A stretch of DNA of 64,000 bases from Candidatus Methanogranum gryphiswaldense (GTDB lineage Archaea > Thermoplasmatota > Thermoplasmata > Methanomassiliicoccales > Methanomethylophilaceae): NCBI GenBank assembly GCA_019262145.1, contig CP076745.1, forward strand, positions 369,093-433,092, read 5' to 3'. The notes under the pieces were generated by a model. It saw nothing but the letters and a program-made list of their open reading frames with translations. It was not told where the DNA came from and did no database searches. The position numbers and the translations under genes are program-made. The stretch's first letter is position 1. Each line of letters opens with the position of its first letter. Of this stretch, positions 1 to 9,130 are shown in pieces.

Positions 1-2
1 CG

Positions 3-194
3 GAGGTTAAGATCGGTAAGACCGATGTCACAATATTGGATCCGAATGGAAAGGTAAGGTCGATAACCAAATTCTCACCAATAGCAAAAGGCCTTCAGGC
101 AAGAGATCCTTTCGGATGGAAACTGATGGTAGCTACACCGAACGATCTGACTGAGAAGGTGGAGAAGGCGACCCGTAAGGTCCTCAGCCTTTGA
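3..194 (+). CDS. C-terminal end of a protein, possibly an archaeal HD-domain phosphohydrolase
   Basis: The open frame runs in from the left edge and ends at the TGA at 192-194, leaving 63 residues. The tail reads as a mixed beta/alpha domain with the pattern I-L-D-x-x-G-K-V-x-S-I then S-P-I-A and G-W-K-L-M-V-A-T-P. This resembles the C-terminal region of archaeal HD-domain dNTP phosphohydrolases (COG1078), but the catalytic HD motif lies outside the window, so the family call is an inference. It converges on the rtcB gene and the two stop regions overlap by 11 bases, so no room is left for a terminator between them. Confidence 0.4.
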   Translation, partial: EVKIGKTDVTILDPNGKVRSITKFSPIAKGLQARDPFGWKLMVATPNDLTEKVEKATRKVLSL

Positions 195-1644
195 CGACCC
201 CGATAGGTGTCAATTTTGCCACTTTGCCCGTGAGCCCAGCGTCACATACGACCTTTATCACTTCATCGACGTCCTTGTATGCTCCGGGAGCTTCTTCAAG
301 AAGTCCCTCGTCAGATCCGTTCCTGAGGTAGATGTTGTTAGCGGCCAGATCCTCTCTGATCGTTTTGAGGTCCATGCTTTCGATCGCTGTCTTACGGGAC
401 ATCTGTCTTCCTGCCCCATGACATGTGGATCCGAAGGTATCTTTCATGGCGCCCTGTCTTCCGACAAGCACGTATGTGCCTACGCGCATGTCCCCTGGAA
501 TAATGACAGGCTGTCCTGCATCACGATATTTCATTGTGATCTCTTTTCTTCCCGGTGCGAAGGCGCGAGTGGAGCCTTTTCTATGAACGAGAACATCTTC
601 GTTGTGCTGTTCGACAGAATGGCGTTCTTTTTTCGCTATGTTGTGTGCGACATCGTATACAACATCCATTCCCATGTTCTCGGCTGAGTCACCCAGTACA
701 TTCTCGAATGATTCCCTCGCCCAGTGCGTTATCATCTGTCTGTTTGCCCAGGCATAGTTGGCTCCGCAACACATCGCTTTATAGTAGTCGTCACCGAGCT
801 TGGAATCCAACGGTGCACATGCAAGTTGTCTGTCAGGCAGGTCCACGGAATTCTTTCTTATGTACTGTTCCATGTCCTGCAGGTAATCGGTGGCTATCTG
901 ATGTCCGCATCCTCTGGACCCGCAATGCACTGTTATGGTGACCGTTCCTTTTTTGAGTCCAAATATCTTAGCGGTCCGTTCATCGAATACATTGTCGACG
1001 ACATCCAATTCCAAGAAGTGGTTTCCAGAACCCAACGAACCCAATTGAGGTAAACCTCTTTTGCGGGCCTTATCACTTACCACAGAGGAGTCCGCATCTG
1101 TCATGTGACCTCTTTCTTCTGTGACATCCAGGTCCTTTTCCCACCCGTATCCGTTCTCTACGGCCCATTCTGAACCGTTGAGTAGAATATCATCCATTTC
1201 TTTGTTCCCTATCCTGGTAAGTCCTTTCGAACCCAATCCAGATGGGACGTTCTTGTAAAGTTCGTCAACCAAGAGGTTGATCTTACCGTCAAGGTCCTCT
1301 ACAGTGAGATCTGTTTTGATGAGGCGTACGCCACAGTTTATATCGAAGCCTATGCCGCCAGGAGATATGGAGCCGCTATCTGCATTGACAGCCGCCACGC
1401 CTCCGATCGGGAATCCATATCCCCAATGGATATCTGGCATGGCCATCGAGCTACCGACTATTCCTGGAAGGCATGCGACATTGGCAGCTTGTTGAGGAGC
1501 ATTATCACTGCGGATGTGTTCGATCATAGATTCATTGGCATAAATGATGGCGTTGGTCCTCATCCCAGGAAAATAGTCCGCAGGGATTTCCCATCTGTTA
1601 TCATCTATCTTGTTGAGTCTGCCGTTCCACGTCATCAGGATCAT
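184..1644 (-). CDS. rtcB: RtcB tRNA-splicing RNA ligase
   Basis: RtcB joins 2',3'-cyclic phosphate ends to 5'-OH ends, using GTP and Mn2+. In archaea it seals tRNA exons after intron removal. The 486-residue protein has the family signatures in order: GGIGFDINCG near residues 97-105 with the metal-binding Asp and Cys, GSLGSGNHFLE, HCGSRGCGHQ, YDVAHNIAKKE, HRKGSTRAFAPG, and near the C terminus the guanylylated His in STCHGAGRQMSR. The ATG at 1644 (MILMTWNG) is preferred. A longer GTG-start reading would run into the tRNA-His gene. An ATG at 1635 is also possible. It probably shares transcription direction, and perhaps a transcript, with the tRNA-His just upstream. Confidence 0.95.
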   Translation of the reverse strand: MILMTWNGRLNKIDDNRWEIPADYFPGMRTNAIIYANESMIEHIRSDNAPQQAANVACLPGIVGSSMAMPDIHWGYGFPIGGVAAVNADSGSISPGGIGFDINCGVRLIKTDLTVEDLDGKINLLVDELYKNVPSGLGSKGLTRIGNKEMDDILLNGSEWAVENGYGWEKDLDVTEERGHMTDADSSVVSDKARKRGLPQLGSLGSGNHFLELDVVDNVFDERTAKIFGLKKGTVTITVHCGSRGCGHQIATDYLQDMEQYIRKNSVDLPDRQLACAPLDSKLGDDYYKAMCCGANYAWANRQMITHWARESFENVLGDSAENMGMDVVYDVAHNIAKKERHSVEQHNEDVLVHRKGSTRAFAPGRKEITMKYRDAGQPVIIPGDMRVGTYVLVGRQGAMKDTFGSTCHGAGRQMSRKTAIESMDLKTIREDLAANNIYLRNGSDEGLLEEAPGAYKDVDEVIKVVCDAGLTGKVAKLTPIGVVKG

Positions 1645-1672
1645 CCCTGTATTGCTTTCAAAAGTTATAAGG

Positions 1673-1751
1673 TGGGGCCCGAGCCGAGATTTGAACACGA
1701 GTCAAGGGATCCACAATCCCCTAGGATAAACCAAGCTACCCTACTCGGGCC
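1673..1751 (-). tRNA. tRNA-His (GTG anticodon)
   Basis: On the minus strand the acceptor GCCCGAG pairs with CTCGGGC. The anticodon loop TTGTGGA gives GUG (His), closed by a GGGGA/TCCCT stem. Two archaeal tRNA-His identity features are present: a genome-encoded G at -1 (position 1751) and discriminator C73 (1676). A CCA end is encoded at 1675-1673. The T stem has one U-U opposition. A TATA-like TTTATTAA lies about 35 bases upstream. The 3' end lies 29 bases upstream of the rtcB start chosen here. Confidence 0.9.
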
Positions 1752-1819
1752 ATACGATAAGGCGCTGATTATATTGCCATTAATAAATGTTTCCTAATTC
1801 AAACCCGTCCTTGGGAATT

Positions 1820-2326
1820 TCACGTTCTTAGGATTGTTGAGGATTCGATCCATTTTTTGACAATATTTATCGGCGAATCCATTAATCTGGCAGTTTCTTC
1901 GATCGATCCGCATTCAGAGAATATACGCGCTGCCACCGCGGATATATTTTCGCCGACCTCAATTATGTGTTTATCAGGATCGTACAGTCTGATGACTCTC
2001 TGTCCCCATTCATGTGTTTTTAGTGGGTGTACGAGATTTATTTTTTCATAGGATTCCATCTTTTTTACAAAGCAGTCGATATCATCTGTTTCGAAATATA
2101 GTTCCATATCATTGGATCCGAAAATAATGTCGTTCTTGGGTACATTCAACAATTTTTCAAATTTTTCCTGTATGGCGAAACCACCACTGAAAGTAACATT
2201 GATACCAAGATCTAAAACGACCTCCTGGCAGAACAGTTCGCAATAGAATTTTTTTGATAGTTCCACATCATTTACTGCTAACAGAGGAAGTTTGAATGTC
2301 GTCAAGTTTTTGTTCTCTTCTTGCAT
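1820..2326 (-). CDS. VOC (glyoxalase-like) protein with a C-terminal helix-turn-helix-like tail
   Basis: The first 120 residues look like a vicinal-oxygen-chelate fold: LPLLAVNDVELSKKFYCELF opens the first beta-alpha unit, and RLYDPDKHIIEVGE is the usual last strand with the metal-ligand Glu. The chemistry cannot be told from sequence. About 40 residues follow (SECGSIEETARLMDSP then a helix) that resemble a short helix-turn-helix. This tail is seen in some VOC proteins and could serve DNA or partner binding. It is divergent from argF with a 111-base shared promoter region. Confidence 0.7.
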   Translation of the reverse strand: MQEENKNLTTFKLPLLAVNDVELSKKFYCELFCQEVVLDLGINVTFSGGFAIQEKFEKLLNVPKNDIIFGSNDMELYFETDDIDCFVKKMESYEKINLVHPLKTHEWGQRVIRLYDPDKHIIEVGENISAVAARIFSECGSIEETARLMDSPINIVKKWIESSTILRT

Positions 2327-2437
2327 TGTTTCAGTCTTCTGGGGTATTGATCTTTCTGTTGAAAAATGGACAAGAGCCTGTCCGTTATGTCAAAAGATGA
2401 CGTATGAGTATATTAATTCGGGAGGTATTCTCGTATC

Positions 2438-3352
2438 ATGGCGAAAAGAGACCTTATTTCAGTACTCGATATGAAGGAAGATTGGCCAGATCTAGTAGAT
2501 CTATCTATCAAACTCAAAGCAGAGCGCGGTAGACATGGTGCCCCTTTGGAGGGGAAGACACTTGCGATGATGTTCGAGAAACCGAGTACCAGGACAAGGA
2601 TCTCCTTCGATGTGGCCATAACGGAATTGGGGGGACATGCACTTTACATCGATGTCTCCAAGATGCAGATGGGTCACGGCGAGACCGTTGAGGATACGGC
2701 AAAAGTCATGAGCCGTTTTGTTCACGGTATCATGTATCGTGCGTATGACTACAAGATGATGGACAAGGTTGGAGAGAATTCAACGGTCCCTGTGATAAGC
2801 GGATTGGACAATCTCGAGCACCCTTGTCAGGCACTTGCCGACATGGTTACCATAAAAGAGAAGAAAGGATCATTCCGCGGAAAGAAACTGGTGTACTTGG
2901 GAGATGGGAACAATGTGTGCAATTCCCTGCTGTATGCATCCGCTATAATGGGACTTGATATGATAGCGTGCTGTCCGGCTACAAGGATGCCAAATGCAGA
3001 GATCATGCTCAATGCATCACGTATCGCTGATTCCAACGGAAGCAAGATCATCGCATCCCACGATCCATTGGAGGCCTGTAAAGATGCAGATGTTCTTTAC
3101 ACCGATACATGGGTATCTATGGGCGATGATACACCTGTTGAGAAGGCAGTTAAACTGTTCCATATGTATCAGATAAATAGCGATCTGTTGGCAATAGCAA
3201 AACCGGATTGCATAGTCATGCACTGCCTGCCAGCTCATAGAGGACAGGAGATAACTGCAGATGTTATGGACGGCCCTCAGAGCGTAGTGTTCGATCAGGC
3301 GGAGAACAGGCTACACGCTCAGAAGGCGGTGCTTTACACATTACTCAGATGA
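2438..3352 (+). CDS. argF: Ornithine carbamoyltransferase
   Basis: Transfers the carbamoyl group of carbamoyl phosphate to ornithine to give citrulline in arginine synthesis; cytosolic trimer. The 304 residues match the family length. The carbamoyl-phosphate loop S-T-R-T is in KPSTRTRISFD near residue 49, the second carbamoyl-phosphate motif is HPCQ, and the ornithine-binding motif is HCLPAHRGQEI near the C terminus. The ATG at 2438 follows GGGAGGT at a good distance, and a TATA-like TATATTAAT lies at about 2408. The last 8 bases overlap the end of the convergent DHH gene. Confidence 0.95.
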   Translation: MAKRDLISVLDMKEDWPDLVDLSIKLKAERGRHGAPLEGKTLAMMFEKPSTRTRISFDVAITELGGHALYIDVSKMQMGHGETVEDTAKVMSRFVHGIMYRAYDYKMMDKVGENSTVPVISGLDNLEHPCQALADMVTIKEKKGSFRGKKLVYLGDGNNVCNSLLYASAIMGLDMIACCPATRMPNAEIMLNASRIADSNGSKIIASHDPLEACKDADVLYTDTWVSMGDDTPVEKAVKLFHMYQINSDLLAIAKPDCIVMHCLPAHRGQEITADVMDGPQSVVFDQAENRLHAQKAVLYTLLR

Positions 3353-4760
3353 TCTGAGCGGAAACCAGGTCTTCAACTATATTCAGGAAATCTTCTTTCT
3401 TGTTCTCGGGGATGGTTGCGCCGGCGGCAATATTATGTCCGCCGCCATAGCCTCCGACCATCTCCGATGCTTTTTTCATGACGAAGGACAGGTCCAATCC
3501 TCTGTCTGTTAATGCATGGGTCGTTCTTGCTGAGACTTTGACACCATCATCCGAATCTGCGAAGGCTATGATAGGAAGTTCGCGTTTGGCGTCTCCCGAA
3601 TTGAGTAACATGCCGGCAACAATACCAACCACGGTCTCACGTATCTCTGATCCAGAATCAAAATACTGGATGAATCTCCGCTCTCTTAAAAGATGGTTCT
3701 CCCTTATGTAAGTGAGTGCAATGGAGATATTGCGCCTATGATCGTTACGATTCCTTTCAGCATCCTCAAGTGCTGACATATCTCCTTTGCATATCCTCAT
3801 TCCTGTTTCTGCATCATCGTATCTTCCGCATGAGTTCAGGATGGTGGAGTATTCCTTTGAATCCCTTAGTCCGATGTAGGGGCCATATTTGGGCAGGACA
3901 TACACTTCTCCATAAAGACGTGATTTTATTTCCGGGTTGTTCACTTTTGATAGCAAAGCATCGGTCGCTTTTTGTTTTTCTTCAGGTGAAAGGTCGTTCC
4001 ACATTCTCCAGTCTGAACCTTTTTTGAGATTTATCCCCATATCTGAGTAGAATTTGGAGCACTCTTCACGGTTATCTGATATTCCGGGAATATGGGGATC
4101 GTTACTGTACTGTAAGAATTGAACCAGAGGACGACTTTCTCTGCCGAAGAATCTGAGGTCCTTATCAATAATGACATCTCCATTGTCAATTGCATCTTTT
4201 AGGATTATGCGGTTATAACTTACAAGTCTGCATTCTTTATTATCTTGGAAGTCACCCACCGCGCCTATGATGCCAAGATACGCTAGGTCCCTGTTATTCT
4301 GGTCGATCGTACGCGAAAGAAGATATGTCATGCCTGCACCACATATCTCGTATGAGCCATCCACTCCGTATGTATGGGGATTCAGGTGGTAGATCTCCAT
4401 GAAATGATCAATGAATGTTTGTTCTTTTCTGAATTTTGGATCAGGAACATGATGATCGGTTATTATGATATTAGGTCTTTTGAAATCGGATAGATATCCG
4501 CTTCCCAGGTCAGATATCCAAATTATATCGGATGTGCTGTTGTTGACATGCGATATGGTCTCCTCGGTGATCTTTTTTTCAAATCTCACTGAATGGGGAA
4601 TACCTAGGCGTTCAAGCGTGATGGAAGCGATCGACCCTGCTGTTATGCCGTCGGCATCGATATGAGTTATGATTTCGGCACTATTTGCAGATCTCAGGAC
4701 ATTTGCGGCCCTGTTAAGGTCAGTAATAAGTTTTTCCGAAAGTCTGTCGGGCCATTCCAT
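3345..4760 (-). CDS. DHH-family phosphoesterase, RecJ-like (archaeal RecJ/GAN type)
   Basis: Predicted single-strand nuclease of the DHH/DHHA1 superfamily; archaeal members work with the replication helicase (GINS-associated nuclease) or degrade oligonucleotides. The 471 residues carry the N-terminal metal motif in ITHIDADGITAGSI (D-x-D), the DHH motif ITDHHVPD, a later Asp motif GAVGDFQD and, near residue 440, the DHHA1 motif GGYGGGHNIAAG. All metal ligands appear present, so the enzyme should be active. It is transcribed away from the metallophosphoesterase gene, and the 85-base gap holds both promoters. Confidence 0.85.
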   Translation of the reverse strand: MEWPDRLSEKLITDLNRAANVLRSANSAEIITHIDADGITAGSIASITLERLGIPHSVRFEKKITEETISHVNNSTSDIIWISDLGSGYLSDFKRPNIIITDHHVPDPKFRKEQTFIDHFMEIYHLNPHTYGVDGSYEICGAGMTYLLSRTIDQNNRDLAYLGIIGAVGDFQDNKECRLVSYNRIILKDAIDNGDVIIDKDLRFFGRESRPLVQFLQYSNDPHIPGISDNREECSKFYSDMGINLKKGSDWRMWNDLSPEEKQKATDALLSKVNNPEIKSRLYGEVYVLPKYGPYIGLRDSKEYSTILNSCGRYDDAETGMRICKGDMSALEDAERNRNDHRRNISIALTYIRENHLLRERRFIQYFDSGSEIRETVVGIVAGMLLNSGDAKRELPIIAFADSDDGVKVSARTTHALTDRGLDLSFVMKKASEMVGGYGGGHNIAAGATIPENKKEDFLNIVEDLVSAQII

Positions 4761-4845
4761 TCAGTGCACCTTGTCATACCGTCATCCACTGATGGGTCAA
4801 AATACTTTTCAGAGAAGATAAATCCTGGTTCGTGTTCTAGGGTGT

Positions 4846-5571
4846 ATGGATTCCATAGAGATACTTCCGGGGGTCAGGATCACAAATGACAGATGTTTGA
4901 TCCTGGATGATGACGGTCCTACGGCCGTTTTGGGAGATCTTCATTTGGGATATGAGAAGGCAATGGAAGAAGAGGGTATGTATCTCCCAAGGATGAATAC
5001 GGATTCAATAAGAATGAATCTCAACAGGATCCTTTCTAAGTACGAGCCCAAGCGCGTGGTTCTTTTAGGGGATATTAAACATGATTTCCGTCGTTCCAAA
5101 TATGAGGCGAGGCAAGAGGTCGCGACAATATTGAATCTTGTTTCCGAGGCAGCCGAGACGGTGGTTGTTAAAGGCAATCATGATAATTTCTTGCAGAACA
5201 TGCTTTCAGGAATGGGTATGCTAGCCGTTGAGTATGTCGATATAGCTGGGTTCAGGTTAGAACACGGGCATGTAGATACTGGAAAGAGACCAGTCATAAT
5301 AGGTCATGAGCATCCCTCTGTTAGGATACCAGGTAGTATGACTGGCGGCATGAAGATACAGTGTTTTGTTCATGCAAGGAAAGATGGAGTAATCGTGTTG
5401 CCTCCATTTAGTCCATTTTCATCAGGTAATGATATTTCATTGGATCCAGGATGTTTAATGGCCGATGCTCTAAAAAAATCCGATTTGCCCAGTGCCGAGA
5501 TATATGGAATTTCTGATGTTGGATTGATGCCTTTAGGGACTCTCAAAGAGGTCATGGAATTGGAATTATGA
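4846..5571 (+). CDS. Calcineurin-like metallophosphoesterase (archaeal YfcE/COG1407 type)
   Basis: The 241 residues hold the metallophosphoesterase metal motifs in order: GDLHLGYE near residue 32, LLGDIKHDF near 77, VKGNHDN near 110, and LEHGHVD / IGHEHPS toward the C terminus. The motif set is complete, so a two-metal phosphodiesterase or phosphatase is expected. COG1407 members are often found next to helicase or nuclease genes, which fits the divergent DHH gene. The start at 4846 follows a short purine-rich stretch. The natural substrate is not known. Confidence 0.8.
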   Translation: MDSIEILPGVRITNDRCLILDDDGPTAVLGDLHLGYEKAMEEEGMYLPRMNTDSIRMNLNRILSKYEPKRVVLLGDIKHDFRRSKYEARQEVATILNLVSEAAETVVVKGNHDNFLQNMLSGMGMLAVEYVDIAGFRLEHGHVDTGKRPVIIGHEHPSVRIPGSMTGGMKIQCFVHARKDGVIVLPPFSPFSSGNDISLDPGCLMADALKKSDLPSAEIYGISDVGLMPLGTLKEVMELEL

Positions 5572-5618
5572 GTGTAATTACGGTCATTCTTGGCACAAGT
5601 ATGCTTTTACGGTCACCC

Positions 5619-5632
5619 TTTTTATAATATGA
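5619..5632 (+). promoter_or_regulatory. TATA box of the methyltransferase gene
   Basis: The run TTTTTATAATATG stands about 32-40 bases before the ATG at 5662. This predicts a transcription start near 5650, past the upstream TTG at 5590, so it supports the shorter protein start. Confidence 0.6.
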
Positions 5633-5661
5633 TGCCATTCCAACACCGAGGAGAAATCATC

Positions 5662-6699
5662 ATGTCAATGACTCCAAGAGACAGAGTAATCGCAGCAATG
5701 AATAAGGAAAAGCTCGACAGGCCACCAGTGGCCATTTTCACCCAGTCCGCAACACTCGGACAGATGGATAAAGTCGGAGCAGCATGGCCAGAAGCTCACA
5801 AGAATGCAGAGCTTATGGCAAAACTCGCGGCAGCACAGGCTGACGTCTTTGGATTTGAGGCAGTAAGGGCATCCTTCTGTCTTACCGCAGAGGCGGAGAG
5901 GCTCGGATGTAAGGTCCAGGTCGACAAGAAAGACGCAGCACCTATGCTCAAAGCACACCCATTCAAATTCGACCCTATGATGGGCGAGTATGATGACCCC
6001 ACCACAATAATGTCCCCTGAGGAATTTATTAAGGCGGGAAGGGTCAAGATCGTTCAGGACGCAGTGGGAATCTTGAAAAAGACCCACGGAAAGAACTATG
6101 CAATCGTAGCAGGAAACACAGGACCATTCACACTTGCAGGACACCTTGTCAGCACCGAGAACCTCGTTTTCGGAATGATGATGGCACCTGAAGAGGTTGA
6201 TAAATGGGTCGATGCGGTCACACCAATTGTGAAAGCATACACTCAGGCACTTTTGGACGCTGGAGCAGACATTGTTCAGTGTTCTGAGCCTTCCGCATCC
6301 ACAGATATGCTCGCACCCGACATGTTCGAGGAAGCAGCAGGAAAGGCAGTCAAACACAGCCTCGCAGAGTGCAGTGGTATGACAGTCCTCCACATCTGCG
6401 GAGACACATACCCGATCCTTGACCAGATGGCTGGAACAGGTGTCACCGGACTCTCAATCGAAGAGAAAGTTGACCCATTCAAGGCAATGGAGAAGGTCGC
6501 TGGTTCGATCGCAATGGTTGGAAACGTCGGATCCGTCAGGCCTCTCTTCCAGGGAACACCTGAAGAGGTCAAGAAGGCATCGATCCACTCTGCTGAGGCA
6601 GGATTCAATGTCATCTCTTCCGGTTGCGGTATCGCAGTCGGTACACCTGATGCCAACATGCAGGCAATGGTCGACGCAATCAAACACTTCCACAGATGA
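5662..6699 (+). CDS. Methylcobamide:CoM methyltransferase, MtaA/MtbA family
   Basis: Moves the methyl group from a methylated corrinoid protein to coenzyme M, giving methyl-CoM for MCR. The 345-residue TIM barrel of the uroporphyrinogen-decarboxylase family opens MTPRDRVIAAMNKEKLDRPP, as both MtaA and MtbA do, and has WPEAH, the zinc ligands His and Cys in LHICGD near residue 238 and the final Cys in SSGCGIAVGTP. The ATG at 5662 follows GAGGAGAAATC and a well-placed TATA box. It is monocistronic with its own terminator, and its codon use looks like that of highly expressed genes, similar to mcr. Whether it serves methanol (MtaA) or methylamines (MtbA) cannot be decided here. Confidence 0.88.
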   Translation: MSMTPRDRVIAAMNKEKLDRPPVAIFTQSATLGQMDKVGAAWPEAHKNAELMAKLAAAQADVFGFEAVRASFCLTAEAERLGCKVQVDKKDAAPMLKAHPFKFDPMMGEYDDPTTIMSPEEFIKAGRVKIVQDAVGILKKTHGKNYAIVAGNTGPFTLAGHLVSTENLVFGMMMAPEEVDKWVDAVTPIVKAYTQALLDAGADIVQCSEPSASTDMLAPDMFEEAAGKAVKHSLAECSGMTVLHICGDTYPILDQMAGTGVTGLSIEEKVDPFKAMEKVAGSIAMVGNVGSVRPLFQGTPEEVKKASIHSAEAGFNVISSGCGIAVGTPDANMQAMVDAIKHFHR

Positions 6700-6740
6700 A
6701 GTTCTGATTTAGACGTTTAAAGCTATTAACAAACCATTTT

Positions 6741-6777
6741 CCTTTCGAGGTATTCAATTTACCTCGAAAGGTTTTTT
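6741..6777 (+). terminator. Intrinsic terminator of the methyltransferase gene
   Basis: A perfect 11-bp stem CCTTTCGAGGT / ACCTCGAAAGG (6741-6751 with 6761-6771) encloses a 9-base loop and is followed by TTTTTT. It lies 42 bases past the stop codon. Confidence 0.8.
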
Positions 6778-6797
6778 GTCCTATTGTTAACATACCT

Positions 6798-7511
6798 ATG
6801 CTCATGTCACGGATCTTGCAGACCAATGCAGAATACGCAGAAAAATTGAAAACAATCTTGGGCCTTAGATATGAGCCCGTTGCTGTTAAACTGATAGAGG
6901 CCAATGAATCATATCCAAGTTGCTGTAAGGTTCCCTCGGAACAGATGAGCCATTGTCAGGCTGTTTTCAGAGCTAAGAATGGAGAGTGTTTGAACATGCC
7001 TCTTGACAAACAGTCATGTCATGTCGGAGCATCTGCTTTGAATATGATAGCTACGCCTGATAAAGTGGCATCTGGTGAATTCCATGCAGGTATGGGAATT
7101 CATGATTCAGCGGCTGCAGCGGCAAAAATGATATCTGACCGTATTCTTCCTAAAGAATGTGTAGGGGAAGTTGTATGTCCTCTTTCAAAGGCAGATTTCA
7201 TACCAGATGTTGTTATATTGGTCGATATTGCGGAGAGAGTATATTGGATCGTTCCTCTACTGACTGCTGAGAAGGGCGGACGTGCAACATTTAGCACATC
7301 TCCTTTCCAGTGTGCGTGTGAGGATGTCACGTCTGTACCCATTGTGACAGGTAGTGCAAATGTGTCCTTGGGATGTTTTGGATGTAGGAAGAAAACAGAT
7401 ATGAAAGCGGATGAACTTGCATGTGGAATTCCGTATTCTGCGATCCCGGGCTATGTAGAGCACCTTGGGAAATACGGTTCTGGTGTTATGACGAAGGCGA
7501 AACGCGATTGA
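6798..7511 (+). CDS. DUF169 family protein
   Basis: A 237-residue protein that matches DUF169 by its opening LGLRYEPVAVKL, the Cys-rich core (SCCKVPSEQMSHCQAV, SCHVGA), the PLSKADFIPDVVILV segment and the GCFGCRKKT motif near the C terminus. About ten cysteines suggest metal or Fe-S binding, but the function of this family is not established. DUF169 genes are common in methanogens and other anaerobes that use corrinoid methyl transfer. The ATG at 6798 lacks an obvious ribosome site, and an ATG at 6804 is an alternative. The gene lies between the methyltransferase and mcr operons. Confidence 0.8.
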   Translation: MLMSRILQTNAEYAEKLKTILGLRYEPVAVKLIEANESYPSCCKVPSEQMSHCQAVFRAKNGECLNMPLDKQSCHVGASALNMIATPDKVASGEFHAGMGIHDSAAAAAKMISDRILPKECVGEVVCPLSKADFIPDVVILVDIAERVYWIVPLLTAEKGGRATFSTSPFQCACEDVTSVPIVTGSANVSLGCFGCRKKTDMKADELACGIPYSAIPGYVEHLGKYGSGVMTKAKRD

Positions 7512-7545
7512 GCGGTTCATATTCAATTCATATCAAAAAACATAA

Positions 7546-7582
7546 AGAATAGGCTCATTTAGTATGTGCCTATTCTATCATT
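7546..7582 (+). terminator. Terminator after the DUF169 gene
   Basis: A perfect 9-bp inverted repeat AGAATAGGC / GCCTATTCT (7546-7554 with 7568-7576) is followed by ATCATTTTT. It lies 35 bases past the stop codon, ahead of the AT-rich mcr promoter region. Confidence 0.65.
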
Positions 7583-7711
7583 TTTATTACGATGAATAAT
7601 CATTAAATACTAGACATCGGCAGCTGACTGTTAGTTGTAGTGATTTCTGGCAATTATTTTTTAATCAAAAACAAGCTACTTATTCAAAAAATAGGCATTT
7701 CTAGTATTGTT

Positions 7712-7797
7712 TTTATAATGAGGATGTATACCCCTTTTTGCAAGGGGAACACGGAAAACCCCTATTTTCCGTAAATTATTGAAAAAGGAGGTATGAA
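7712..7797 (+). promoter_or_regulatory. mcr operon promoter and structured leader
   Basis: The TATA box TTTATAAT is at 7712-7719, predicting a start near 7741. The leader then has GGGG (7744-7747) and an 8-bp hairpin ACGGAAAA / TTTTCCGT (7751-7758 with 7765-7772). The hairpin loop starts with CCCC (7759-7762), so it could pair back to GGGG as a pseudoknot. A strong ribosome site AAAGGAGGT (7785-7793) follows. Upstream of the TATA box, 7583-7711 is AT-rich and shows no gene. Confidence 0.6.
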
Positions 7798-9126
7798 ATG
7801 CCAAAATACAAGGACGTAATCGATCTGTACGACGACTACGGGAAACGCATTGCAAAAGGCGTACCGTTGGAATCTATCAGTCCATTGCGCAACAACGCGA
7901 TCAAGAAGATTGCATCTCTCACCAAGAGGACCATAGCAGTCAACCTTGCTGGAATTGAGAAAGCTCTCAAGACCGGTAACATGGCTGAAGCAATGATCAG
8001 AGGTAAAGAGATCGATGTTGAATTGGTCAAGAATGCAACTAAGATTGCAAATGCAATAAAACTCATGGTTCAGGTAACTGAGAACGACGGCACAGTTGTC
8101 ACTGTTAAAGGAGACGGAAAGAGCCTAGTTGTCATTGTACCTGAGATGAGGGCTGAAGCCGGTGTCGAGTACATCAACGGATTCACAACTGTCGCAGCCG
8201 TGACCACACAGGTGATCATTGATATGTTCAAGGTCCCAATGTACAAGGCTAACATGGTCAAGGGTGCCGTTTGGGGAAGATATCCTCAGACAGTAGGATT
8301 TGATGGTGCAAACGTCAAATGTATCCTTGAGGTCCCTCAGAACAATGAAGGAGCAGGTTTCGCACTTAGGAACATCATGGCAAACCACGTCGTTGCATTG
8401 GTCAACAGGAACGCAATGCAGGGATCTGCACTTTCATCGATATTCGAGACATGTGCAGCATTCGAGATGGGAGACGCAATCGGTCCATTCGAGAGAGGAC
8501 ACCTCCTCACACTCGCATATCAGGGACTCAACGCCAACAACATCCTCTACTCTATAGTCAAGAAGAACGGAAAGACCGGAACAGTCGGTACTGTTGTTGA
8601 GTCACTGGTCGGAAAGGCAATAGAGGATGGAGTTATCCGCGTAAAAGAGGAACTCCCATCTGGATACAAGATCTACACAACAGACGATCTTCCACTTTGG
8701 AACGCATATGCCGCAGTCGGACAGACCGCAGCAGTCATGGTCAACGTCGGAGCAGCAAGGGCAGCACAGGGTGTACCTGGAACAGTCCTTTACTACAACG
8801 ATCTGCTTGAGCATGAGACCGGACTCCCTGGTGTCGATTATGGACGCGCAGCAGGAGTCGGTGTCGGTATGTCTTTCTTCTCTCACTCCATTTATGGAGG
8901 AGGAGGACCTGGTCTCTTCCACGGAAACCACGTCGTTACAAGGCACGCAAAGGGAACCCTTATTCCATCAGTCACGGCAGCAAACTGTCTGGACGGCGGA
9001 ACACAGACGTTCTCTGCTGAGGCAACATCCGGACTCTACAAAGAAGTGTTCGGTGACATGAAAGAATTCCACTCGCCTATGCAATTCGTAGGTGCAGAGG
9101 CAAAGAAGATTGCAAAGAAGGTCTGA
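7798..9126 (+). CDS. mcrB: Methyl-coenzyme M reductase subunit beta
   Basis: Beta subunit of the (alpha beta gamma)2 enzyme that makes methane and the CoM-CoB heterodisulfide from methyl-CoM and coenzyme B. The 442 residues match the family length. The opening [16 protein letters not shown], the [19 protein letters not shown] stretch and the [20 protein letters not shown] motif lining the coenzyme channel are all typical. First gene of the operon, with strong ribosome binding and the smooth codon use of a very highly expressed gene. The next gene, mcrD, starts 4 bases after the stop. Confidence 0.98.
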   Translation: MPKYKDVIDLYDDYGKRIAKGVPLESISPLRNNAIKKIASLTKRTIAVNLAGIEKALKTGNMAEAMIRGKEIDVELVKNATKIANAIKLMVQVTENDGTVVTVKGDGKSLVVIVPEMRAEAGVEYINGFTTVAAVTTQVIIDMFKVPMYKANMVKGAVWGRYPQTVGFDGANVKCILEVPQNNEGAGFALRNIMANHVVALVNRNAMQGSALSSIFETCAAFEMGDAIGPFERGHLLTLAYQGLNANNILYSIVKKNGKTGTVGTVVESLVGKAIEDGVIRVKEELPSGYKIYTTDDLPLWNAYAAVGQTAAVMVNVGAARAAQGVPGTVLYYNDLLEHETGLPGVDYGRAAGVGVGMSFFSHSIYGGGGPGLFHGNHVVTRHAKGTLIPSVTAANCLDGGTQTFSAEATSGLYKEVFGDMKEFHSPMQFVGAEAKKIAKKV

Positions 9127-9130
9127 GTTT

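Noticed and set aside
5665-6393. Long minus-strand frame of 242 codons inside the methyltransferase gene
   Set aside because: Mirror frame of a highly biased gene, no recognisable domain.
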